Source: DATEHG01 sp035279705
GTDB taxonomy: Bacteria; Gemmatimonadota; Gemmatimonadetes; Gemmatimonadales; GWC2-71-9
Reading direction: 5' to 3'
DNA: 11,536 nucleotides
Assembly (NCBI GenBank): GCA_035279705.1
Contig: DATEHG010000017.1
Location: 1 to 11,536 of the forward strand
This document shows positions 6,510 through 11,240 of the stretch, in pieces. The first letter of the stretch is position 1. Each line of letters begins with the position of its first letter. The translations under genes and the position numbers were made by a program. The notes under the pieces are model-generated. The model searched no databases. It was not told where the DNA came from and worked only from the letters and a program-made list of their open reading frames with translations.

Positions 6510-6893
6510 ATGCGCGACTATCGGCAGCTTGAAGCGTGGCAGGAGGCACGAGCTACTACGCTGATGGTCTATGGTGACGCCCGAAAGTACTGGCACCCCT
6601 CGGTGGGAGCGCTATTTCATCAACTGCAGCGATCGGCTCTGTCCGTTCAGCTCAACATCGCCGAAGGAGCTTCGTTCGGAAACTCCCCCACCTTTACCAG
6701 ATTTCTCGGGATTGCGTACGGTTCTGCGGTGGAAACTGGTGAGGTCTTGAGACTGCTCCTCGACCTCAAGGCCCTACCGACTCCGCTTTGCAACCGACTC
6801 CTCGAACACTCCACCCGCTGCCAGCGCCTGCTGCTCGGCCTGCTGAAGAAGCGCAGGCCCATGGGGATGACTGATCGGCGGCCCCGCGCCTGA
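6510..6893 (+). CDS. Four-helix-bundle protein, S23/IVP-like (copy 2)
   Basis: A 127-aa member of the same family as the proteins at 2767-3126 and 8734-9093. It shows QLQRSALSVQLNIAEG at about residues 38-53, IAYGSAVETGEVLRLLLDL at about 68-86 and CQRLLLGLLKK in the last helix. The N-terminus MRDYRQLEAWQEAR aligns with the other copies and supports ATG 6510. The basic tail (KKRRPMGMTDRRPRA) is about 8 residues longer. Predicted structure is an antiparallel four-helix bundle, likely oligomeric and nucleic-acid binding by family analogy; no catalytic motif is present. It is the sole gene of element 2. The conserved block has many synonymous differences from the other copies, so these are old relatives under protein-level selection and not recent duplicates. 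Confidence 0.88.
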   Translation: MRDYRQLEAWQEARATTLMVYGDARKYWHPSVGALFHQLQRSALSVQLNIAEGASFGNSPTFTRFLGIAYGSAVETGEVLRLLLDLKALPTPLCNRLLEHSTRCQRLLLGLLKKRRPMGMTDRRPRA

Positions 6894-6910
6894 CCTGGTT
6901 GGAGTGGGCC

Positions 6911-6955
6911 ACCGTTCACCGTTCACCGTTCACACTTCCCCGTTCCCCGTTAACT
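6911..6955 (-). repeat. Right heptad array of element 2
   Basis: Six units of 7 bp on the + strand (GTTCACC twice, GTTCACA, CTTCCCC, GTTCCCC, GTTAACT), the reverse complement of GGTGAAC/GGGGAAC units. The array ends 7 bp before the rnz start, so any rnz promoter must lie in or upstream of it, and it separates rnz from a normal leader. Confidence 0.88.
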
Positions 6956-6962
6956 TCATCGT

Positions 6963-7913
6963 ATGCTTTCCGTAACTTTTCTTGGCACCGGCGCCGCCTG
7001 CCCCACGCCGGAGCGAAACGTCTCCGCCCTCGCGCTGAAGCGCGAAGGAGAGACTCTCCTTTTCGATTGCGGCGAAGGCACCCAGCGCCAGATGATGAAG
7101 TACGGCGCCTCCTTCGGCTTCCGTGAAATCTTCTTCACCCACTACCACAGCGACCACCTGCTCGGCCTCCCCGGCCTGCTCCGCACCATGGGGCTGCTCA
7201 ACGTCATCGGGGAGAACAACCGGGAGGAGGGCGTCACGCTGTACGGGCCGAAGGGTGCCAAGGAAATCCTGAGTGGCGCACTCAGCATCGGCCTCGAGCG
7301 CACCAAGTTCCCGGTCGAGATCGTGGAGATGAAGCCAGGGGACGTGCTCAAGCGCGGCGACTACGATCTCCTCGCCTTCGACACCGATCACCGGGCAGAC
7401 TCGCTGGGCTATGCGCTTGTGGAGCATGTACGACTGGGCCGATTCGATCCCGACCGCGCCCGCGCCATGGGCATCCCCGAGGGCCCGCTCTGGGGCCGCA
7501 TCCACAAGGGTGAGAGCGTCGAGATCGAGGGTGGCCGCCGGGTGTCGCCGGCGGAACTGGTCGGGCCGTCGCGCTCCGGCCGGACGGTCGTGATCTCGGG
7601 CGATACCCGCCCTGCCCGCGCCCTCGCCCTGGCGGCGAAGGGGGCCGATCTCCTGGTCCACGAGGCGACCTTCTCCGACGACGAGCGGGCCCGGGCCCGG
7701 GAAACCGGCCACAGCACGGCGCGCGAGGCGGCCGAACTCGCCCGGGACGCCGGGGTACAGAAGCTGGTACTGACCCACATCTCCCCCCGCTACAACCGGG
7801 ACGCGACCGAACTGCTGGACGAGGCCCGGTCGGTCTTCGCCGATACCACAATTGCCCGCGACGGCTTGGTAGTCGAGGTACCTTTCAAGGAAGCGGGAAC
7901 GGGGAACGGGTAA
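6963..7913 (+). CDS. rnz: Ribonuclease Z (tRNA 3' endonuclease)
   Basis: Zinc-dependent metallo-beta-lactamase-fold endonuclease that trims pre-tRNA 3' trailers, 316 aa. The N-terminus MLSVTFLGTGAACPTPERNVSALAL is diagnostic. The zinc motif H-x-H-x-D-H is His60, His62, Asp64, His65 (FTHYHSDHLLGLPGLL). Further ligands appear in TDHR, ISGDTRPA, LVHEATF and LTHISPRY. The segment around DRARAMGIPEGPLWGRIHKGESVEI is the usual family stretch. This is relevant here because the tRNA-Ala in the window lacks an encoded CCA and so needs 3' processing. The C-terminus is odd: the last residues (EAGTGNG) and the TAA are encoded by a GGGGAAC/GGGTAAC heptad array, so the native end was probably altered by the repeat. 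Confidence 0.93.
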   Translation: MLSVTFLGTGAACPTPERNVSALALKREGETLLFDCGEGTQRQMMKYGASFGFREIFFTHYHSDHLLGLPGLLRTMGLLNVIGENNREEGVTLYGPKGAKEILSGALSIGLERTKFPVEIVEMKPGDVLKRGDYDLLAFDTDHRADSLGYALVEHVRLGRFDPDRARAMGIPEGPLWGRIHKGESVEIEGGRRVSPAELVGPSRSGRTVVISGDTRPARALALAAKGADLLVHEATFSDDERARARETGHSTAREAAELARDAGVQKLVLTHISPRYNRDATELLDEARSVFADTTIARDGLVVEVPFKEAGTGNG

Positions 7914-7928
7914 CGGGGAACGGGTGGT
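7894..7928 (+). repeat. GGGGAAC heptad array over the rnz stop codon
   Basis: Five 7-bp units (CGGGAAC, GGGGAAC twice, GGGTAAC, GGGTGGT). The rnz stop TAA lies in GGGTAAC. The array is inverted relative to the GTTCCCC/GTTAACT units at 6942-6955, so rnz itself is flanked by inverted related arrays. Confidence 0.85.
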
Positions 7929-7948
7929 CCGTAGAGAGGAGCCAGAAC

Positions 7949-8593
7949 TTGGGTACTTCAGAGCACTCTCAAGCCAGCCAGAGCGATACCCTTCCGATAG
8001 TCCTGCTCGTAATCGTCCTTGTCGTCCTGACCTGGTCCGGCATCACGCCCCATGACCGCTTCACCTGGATCCTGGAAGTCGCCCCGGCGCTGATCGCCCT
8101 GCCGATCCTCATCTTCACCTACCGCCGTTTCCGGTTCACCACGCTGGTGTACGTCCTCATCGCCATCCACATGATGATCCTCATGGTCGGCGGCAAGTAC
8201 ACCTACGCCGAGGTGCCGCTGGGGTACTGGATGAAGGACTGGTTCGGCTTTGCCAGAAACCACTACGACCGGATCGGCCACTTTGCCCAGGGGTTCGTGC
8301 CGGCCATGGTGGCCCGGGAGCTCTTCATCCGTGTCGGCGCGGTGCGCCGTTCCGACTGGGTTCCCTTTATCGTGGTCTGCTTCTGCCTGGCGCTCAGCGC
8401 CAGCTACGAACTGGTCGAGTGGATCACCGCCGAACTCACCGGCACCGCCGCCGACGCCTTCCTCGGCACGCAGGGGGATGTCTGGGATACGCAGTGGGAT
8501 ATGTGCTTTGCGCTGATCGGGGCGGTCACGGCGCTCCTGCTGCTATCCAAGTTTCACAACCGGCAGCTCGCCGGCGTGCGGCGCAAACGGTGA
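7949..8593 (+). CDS. DUF2238 / YjdF-like inner-membrane protein
   Basis: A 214-aa polytopic membrane protein of the DUF2238 family; function unknown. Helices are visible at about residues 15-32 (LPIVLLVIVLVVLTWSGI), 42-57, 67-84 (TTLVYVLIAIHMMILMVG), 126-155 and 185-200 (MCFALIGAVTALLLL). The conserved polar signatures are strong: ARNHYDRIGHFAQGFVPA, ASYELVEWITAELTGTAADAFLGTQGDVWDTQWDM. These His/Asp/Glu/Trp-rich loops suggest a buried active or binding site. The TTG start at 7949 is preceded by GAGAGGAG at 7-8 bp, a good ribosome-binding site. The TGA stop (8591-8593) lies inside the first GGTGAGC unit of the next repeat region. Confidence 0.85.
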   Translation: MGTSEHSQASQSDTLPIVLLVIVLVVLTWSGITPHDRFTWILEVAPALIALPILIFTYRRFRFTTLVYVLIAIHMMILMVGGKYTYAEVPLGYWMKDWFGFARNHYDRIGHFAQGFVPAMVARELFIRVGAVRRSDWVPFIVVCFCLALSASYELVEWITAELTGTAADAFLGTQGDVWDTQWDMCFALIGAVTALLLLSKFHNRQLAGVRRKR

Positions 8594-8660
8594 GCGGGAA
8601 AGGAGTCTGGGCTCCCAAAATCAGTTGAGTGCGGATCAGGGTAAGCGGTGAGCGGGCCCA
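8589..8660 (+). repeat. Left repeat region of element 3
   Basis: It begins with GGTGAGC, GGGAAAG, GAGTCTG, continues through a 19-nt spacer to ATCAGG, and ends with GGTAAGC, GGTGAGC, GGGCCCA. The first 27 bases match 9587-9613 at 25 positions and the second part matches 9632-9659, with almost the same spacing. The inner part (8629-8658) is inverted at 9104-9140. Confidence 0.82.
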
Positions 8661-8733
8661 CTGCGCGAAATCCGGAACCACCCCGCGTGGATTTGGTTGT
8701 GCCCGGTCATGGACTTGGGAGTATCATGCCAGG

Positions 8734-9093
8734 GTGCGAGACCATACATCCCTGCTTGCCTGGCAGGAGGCCAAAGCAGTCAGCCGCGCTACACTCCGTC
8801 TAGGTGAAACGGCCTGGCGTCCCCATCTCCGGGCCGTGTTCGACCAACTGCAGCGCGCCTCCCTATCCGTTCAACTGAACATTGCAGAGGGTTACGCGCT
8901 GAGGAACATGGGCTCGGTGCGGCGGCACTTTGTCATTGCATACGGATCCTCAGTCGAGACGGGGGAACTTCTTGAGCACTTGTGCGAGGGTGCCGTGTGC
9001 CCGAAAGAAGAACTCGACGTCATTCGGCACCACTGTGCAAGATCGCAGCGGCTCTTGCTTGGCTTGATCCACGGGCTGAAGATGCAGAGATGA
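8734..9093 (+). CDS. Four-helix-bundle protein, S23/IVP-like (copy 3)
   Basis: A 119-aa S23/IVP-like protein. The block QLQRASLSVQLNIAEG is identical at the protein level to copy 1. IAYGSSVETGELLEHL and CARSQRLLLGLI follow in the usual places. I choose GTG 8734, since VRDHTSLLAWQEAK aligns with the starts of copies 1 and 2. A longer open frame from ATG 8629 would translate the repeat arm itself (MRIRVSGERAH...) and is rejected. Against copy 1 roughly half of all residues match, clustered in the helices. Function is unknown; related proteins bind nucleic acid as oligomers (Avd) or accompany 23S rRNA insertions. The right repeat arm begins 9 bp after the stop. Confidence 0.86.
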   Translation: MRDHTSLLAWQEAKAVSRATLRLGETAWRPHLRAVFDQLQRASLSVQLNIAEGYALRNMGSVRRHFVIAYGSSVETGELLEHLCEGAVCPKEELDVIRHHCARSQRLLLGLIHGLKMQR

Positions 9094-9102
9094 CGGCTCG
9101 TT

Positions 9103-9140
9103 CGGCCCGCTCACCGCTTACCGCTTACCGAGATCCGTAC
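9103..9140 (-). repeat. Right inverted arm of element 3
   Basis: On the minus strand it reads GTACGGATC, a 2-nt variation, then GGTAAGC (twice), GGTGAGC and GGGCC. It has one heptad more than the left arm, the kind of unit-number change expected of tandem arrays. Confidence 0.85.
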
Positions 9141-9158
9141 TCACCTTCGAGACGATAC

Positions 9159-9608
9159 ATGAGACTATGGTCTCTGCATCCCAAATACCTCGATGCCCGT
9201 GGCCTGGTAGCCCTCTGGCGCGAAGCGCTGCTGGCCAAGGCGGTGCTGCAGGGGAAAACGCGGGGGTACCGCCATCATCCGCAGCTCGCCCGCTGGCAGG
9301 CCACCCCCAACCCCGTCGCGAGCATCAATGCCTACCTGCGCGAGGTCTACGCCGAGTCGGTGGCGCGGGGGTATCGGTTCGATGCGCGGAAGCTGGGACG
9401 GAAGGCGCGCGTGGGGCGGATCTCAGTGACCCGTGGCCAGGTCGCCTACGAGTGGGAGCATCTCATGGCCAAGCTGCGCCGCCGGGATCCGAACCGCTAT
9501 CGGGCCAACCGCGCGGTGAAGCGGCCCGGGGTGCAAGGGAGCTTTCGGATTGTGATGGGTACGGTAGAAGGGTGGGAACGAATCGGGGTGAGCGGGAAAA
9601 GAGTCTAG
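9159..9608 (+). CDS. Pyrimidine dimer DNA glycosylase/endonuclease V-like protein
   Basis: A 149-aa protein with the N-terminus MRLWSLHPKYLDARGLVALWREALLAKAVLQGKTRGYRHHPQLARW, characteristic of bacterial proteins assigned to the pyrimidine-dimer glycosylase family (PF03013), which begins repair of UV photoproducts. INAYLREVYAESVARGYRFD follows as usual. T4 endonuclease V uses Thr2 as its catalytic amine. Here residue 2 is Arg, so either another amine serves or the activity differs; the functional call is therefore weaker than the family call. The C-terminus reads into repeat DNA: the final GVSGKRV and the TAG are encoded by the 27-bp leader repeat also found at 8589. It lies between element 3 and the gene-less elements. 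Confidence 0.72.
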   Translation: MRLWSLHPKYLDARGLVALWREALLAKAVLQGKTRGYRHHPQLARWQATPNPVASINAYLREVYAESVARGYRFDARKLGRKARVGRISVTRGQVAYEWEHLMAKLRRRDPNRYRANRAVKRPGVQGSFRIVMGTVEGWERIGVSGKRV

Positions 9609-9659
9609 GCTCCGCTGCGGTGACAGAACGTATCAGGGTGAGCGGTGAGCGGGCCCACA
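9587..9659 (+). repeat. Second copy of the element-3 left repeat region
   Basis: GGTGAGC, GGGAAAA, GAGTCTA, GGCTCC, an 18-nt spacer, ATCAGG, then two GGTGAGC units and GGGCCCA. It parallels 8589-8660 unit by unit, but leads into a gene-less element instead of a four-helix-bundle gene. The pdg-like gene ends inside it. Confidence 0.8.
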
Positions 9660-9737
9660 ACCCGAGCATCCCGGGGCTTGAGAGGATCGCGGCTCTGCAG
9701 GCATGGGGCCCGCTCACTGCTCACCGCTTACCCAGCA
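9637..9737 (+). mobile_element. Gene-less (MITE-like) heptad element, copy A
   Basis: A 101-bp unit with terminal inverted repeats: GGTGAGCGGTGAGCGGGCCC at 9637-9656 against 9706-9725 (1 mismatch), plus an extra GCTTACC unit. It aligns without gaps to 10439-10539 at offset 802, with 6 differences, all transitions. No coding capacity. Its arms share the heptads and GGGCCCA of element 3, so it looks like a non-autonomous relative. Confidence 0.75.
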
Positions 9738-9760
9738 CCGACAACAGCATGTATGCGGAT

Positions 9761-9801
9761 CCCGAGTTGTTGGGCCCGCTCACCGCTCACTGCTCACCCA
9801 G
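9761..9801 (-). repeat. Solo right arm of the GGTGAGC family
   Basis: Contains GAGTTGTTGGGCCC followed by three reverse-complement heptads (GCTCACC, GCTCACT, GCTCACC) and then CAGC, as at the right ends of the two gene-less copies. It can pair with the left arm at 9637-9666, including the CAACCCGAG stretch, so 9637-9801 may be a composite of one and a half elements. Confidence 0.65.
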
Positions 9802-9819
9802 CGAAGATCTCGAACGCTG

Positions 9820-10347
9820 TTACCCCGCCTTGGTCACCGCCACTTGCTGCCGCGCGAAGTCGCGGGACACATCGATCGCCGCGTCGATGCTGAACTGGTG
9901 GCCGTCGGCGGTCTGGAAGGAGAGCGAGAAGGCCACCTTGGCCTCGTCGTGAACCTGGACGGCGCTGCCGCTCGCCGCGGCAGCAGGATCCGTGTTATCT
10001 GCTGACGCCTGCTTGATGGCGTCGGAGCCCGGCTTCTCCATCATCTGCGCGATGCGGCCCAGCAGCTTCTCCACCTGCTGTTCGGCGCCGGCCTGGTCTC
10101 CCTTTTCCAGCTTGTGCTCGAGACGGGCCAGCCAGCGCTTCATCCGGTGGCCGCCGAAGGACGGCAGGTCCACGGAACCCTGGTAGCTGTCGCTGTCGGG
10201 CTGCTTCGCGGCCGTCTTGGCCTTGTCATCGCAGGACTTGCTGTCGCACGACTTGGCCGGCGCGGCTCCCCCCGCCGATACCGTCGCCGACTTGACGTCG
10301 AGCTGGTAGCTGCCGGTGAGACTGACGTTGGCCGAGACGATCTGCAC
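9820..10347 (-). CDS. Hypothetical protein
   Basis: A 175-aa protein not recognised as a named family. It starts at GTG 10347 (purine-rich AGGCAGG upstream) with MQIVSANVSLTGSYQLDVKSATVSA, a start style seen in uncharacterised bacterial proteins with no signal peptide. A low-complexity, cysteine-containing stretch follows (PAKSCDSKSCDDKAKTAAKQPDSD, about residues 30-53). Next is an amphipathic charged helical region at about 69-105 (MKRWLARLEHKLEKGDQAGAEQQVEKLLGRIAQMMEK), an A/S-rich linker, and a C-terminal beta-like segment (AKVAFSLSFQTADGHQFSIDAAIDVSRDFARQQVAV). The CDSKSCDD pair could be metal-binding or redox-active, but this is speculative. It is flanked on both sides by directly repeated 101-bp elements, so recombination between them would delete it. 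Confidence 0.7.
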   Translation of the reverse strand: MQIVSANVSLTGSYQLDVKSATVSAGGAAPAKSCDSKSCDDKAKTAAKQPDSDSYQGSVDLPSFGGHRMKRWLARLEHKLEKGDQAGAEQQVEKLLGRIAQMMEKPGSDAIKQASADNTDPAAAASGSAVQVHDEAKVAFSLSFQTADGHQFSIDAAIDVSRDFARQQVAVTKAG

Positions 10348-10432
10348 GCATGCCTGCCTGAAGGTGTCTGGAGGGAGTATCGGACCGTGCCTGGAAAATT
10401 TGAGGGTGCGGCCAAGATCGGTTTGGAACTGC

Positions 10433-10539
10433 GTGAGCGGTAAGCGGTGAGCGGGCCCACAACCCGAGTATCCCGGGATTTGAGAGGATCACGGTTCTGC
10501 AGGCATGGGGCCCGCTCACTGCTCACCGCTTACCCAGCA
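10433..10539 (+). mobile_element. Gene-less (MITE-like) heptad element, copy B
   Basis: Three left heptads (GTGAGCG, GTAAGCG, GTGAGCG) and GGGCCC, a core of about 50 bp, then GGGCCC with three reverse-complement heptads and CAGCA. The last 101 bp match copy A at 95 positions. The core includes a TCTGCAGGCATGG stretch identical in both copies. No gene. Confidence 0.75.
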
Positions 10540-10585
10540 GCGATGCCAGAACGCATTGGGGCCCCGAAATGTCTGTCCCGTTTCC

Positions 10586-10614
10586 TTGCTTCCCCCCACA
10601 CCGTCGGCTAGTTT
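10586..10614 (+). promoter_or_regulatory. Possible sigma70-type promoter of tRNA-Ala
   Basis: TTGCTT (10586-10591), a 17-nt spacer, then TAGTTT (10609-10614), 11 bp before the tRNA. The spacing is ideal and the hexamers are each close to consensus. It is predicted from sequence only. Confidence 0.45.
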
Positions 10615-10625
10615 CTCCCCTCCCC

Positions 10626-10698
10626 GGGGCGGTAGCTCAGCTGGGAGAGCGCCTCGTTCGCAATGAGGAGGTCAGGGGTTCGATCCCCCTCCGCTCCA
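10626..10698 (+). tRNA. tRNA-Ala (CGC)
   Basis: A complete 73-nt cloverleaf. The acceptor GGGGCGG pairs with CCGCTCC, including the G3-U70 wobble that identifies tRNA-Ala. The D arm is GCTC/GAGC around AGCTGGGA. The anticodon stem CCTCG/TGAGG closes the loop TTCGCAA with anticodon CGC (reads GCG). The T arm is AGGGG/CCCCT with loop TTCGATC. The discriminator is A and CCA is not encoded, so CCA must be added after 3' trimming. The 3' end is partly duplicated downstream. Confidence 0.96.
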
Positions 10699-10848
10699 TG
10701 CCTTGGGGGTCAGGGGTTGAGCTGCGGCCGCTACGCGGCCTCGCTCCACTCGCGGCGCTTCGCGCCGCGCCGGCCCGGAGGCCGGACGTGTGACCTGCTT
10801 CCGGCGCCGCCCTGGAGGGCGGACGCGTCGATCCCCCTCCGCTCCATG
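10680..10848 (+). repeat. Duplicated tRNA-Ala 3' end split by a GC-rich palindromic insert
   Basis: The 21 bp from the T-loop through the discriminator and two further bases (10680-10700) recur exactly at 10828-10848. GGTCAGGGGTT of the T-arm 5' side also recurs just after the tRNA, at 10709-10719. So a second tRNA 3' fragment is present but interrupted in its T-loop by about 108 bp. The insert is a chain of perfect hairpins, including CGCGGCGC/GCGCCGCG (loop TTC), CCGGCC/GGCCGG and CCGCCC/GGGCGG. Confidence 0.82.
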
Positions 10849-10849
10849 G

Positions 10850-10898
10850 AAAACCAAACGGCACTCGCGTCCGATGGACGCGGGTGCCGTTTGGTTTT
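10850..10898 (+). terminator. Rho-independent terminator of the tRNA unit
   Basis: A 23-bp stem (10850-10872 with 10876-10898) around a 3-nt loop, all paired when one G-U is allowed. Both arms carry the A-rich/T-rich ends typical of a bidirectional terminator (AAAACCAAAC ... GTTTGGTTTT). It directly follows the second tRNA 3' fragment, which suggests it was the tRNA's own terminator before the duplication. Confidence 0.88.
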
Positions 10899-10900
10899 CG

Positions 10901-11081
10901 ACGGGTAGACGGGTAGACGGACAGACGGATACAGCCGCCGGTTTGAGTGTGCAGTTCCCGCCCCCTGCTCTCTGCGCCCATCAGCCAGGCCGTCGCTCCA
11001 CGCCGAATAGCCCCCTCGGGCCGAGGGGTGCATTGGTTTTTCTACCCGTCCACCCGTCTACCCGTCTCCCCGTCTCACACG
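10901..11081 (+). mobile_element. Octamer-flanked gene-less element
   Basis: A left array of four 8-bp units (ACGGGTAG twice, ACGGACAG, ACGGATAC; 10901-10932) and a right inverted array of five (CTACCCGT twice plus CCACCCGT, CTCCCCGT and a degenerate unit; 11042-11081) bracket about 109 bp with no credible ORF. The layout is the same as in the heptad elements (G-rich arm first), with an 8-bp instead of a 7-bp unit. It starts 2 bp after the terminator. The 160 bp from 11082 to 11240 hold nothing else recognisable. Confidence 0.6.
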
Positions 11082-11240
11082 GCACCCTCCTTGCTCATCA
11101 AATAGCCCATGCTCCATGATTTCAACGACTTAGCCCACTTCGGCCCCTCTCCGACAACGCAATTTGCCGGGGCGGTTGTCGCTTTCCCGGGCAGGTCGAG
11201 CGGTGATATCGGGGCTGTTTCGGGGGTTGGGGCCGTCCCG

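Larger units (their letters stand above)
6415..6955 (+). mobile_element. Heptad-flanked four-helix-bundle element 2 (putative mobile unit)
   Basis: About 540 bp between mlaD and rnz. A left array of GGTGAAC units (6415-6449) and a right array that is its reverse complement (6911-6955) bracket a second four-helix-bundle gene. The arms are less symmetrical than in element 1: the right arm's outer units shift to GGGGAAC and AGTTAAC types (minus strand). It occupies the whole mlaD-rnz interval, beginning at the last base of the mlaD stop and ending 7 bp before the rnz ATG. Mobility is inferred. Confidence 0.65.
8629..9140 (+). mobile_element. Heptad-flanked four-helix-bundle element 3 (putative mobile unit)
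   Basis: Inverted ends with outer sequence GTGCGGATC on the left and, read on the minus strand, GTACGGATC on the right. These are followed by GGTAAGC/GGTGAGC heptads (two on the left, three on the right) and GGGCC. A four-helix-bundle gene lies between. The left boundary could extend to 8589 if the extra leader copy belongs to the element. Its termini recur on the gene-less elements at 9637-9737 and 10433-10539. Confidence 0.66.

Noticed and set aside
8629..8733. Extended N-terminus of four-helix-bundle copy 3 from ATG 8629
   Set aside because: It would translate the repeat arm, and the other copies align from GTG 8734. The same reasoning excludes the extension of copy 1 from 2611.
2767..9093. 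Diversity-generating retroelement, because the four-helix-bundle proteins resemble Avd
   Set aside because: No reverse transcriptase gene and no template/variable repeat pair is visible in the window.
2652..9140. 23S rRNA intervening sequences
   Set aside because: No rRNA sequence surrounds any of the three units; the flanks are protein-coding genes.
2109..10539. CRISPR arrays
   Set aside because: The repeats are 7-8 bp tandem units without spacers of 25-45 bp, and no cas gene is present.
10828..10848. A second tRNA gene
   Set aside because: Only the T-arm 3' side, acceptor 3' strand and discriminator are present; there is no D arm, anticodon arm or 5' acceptor strand.
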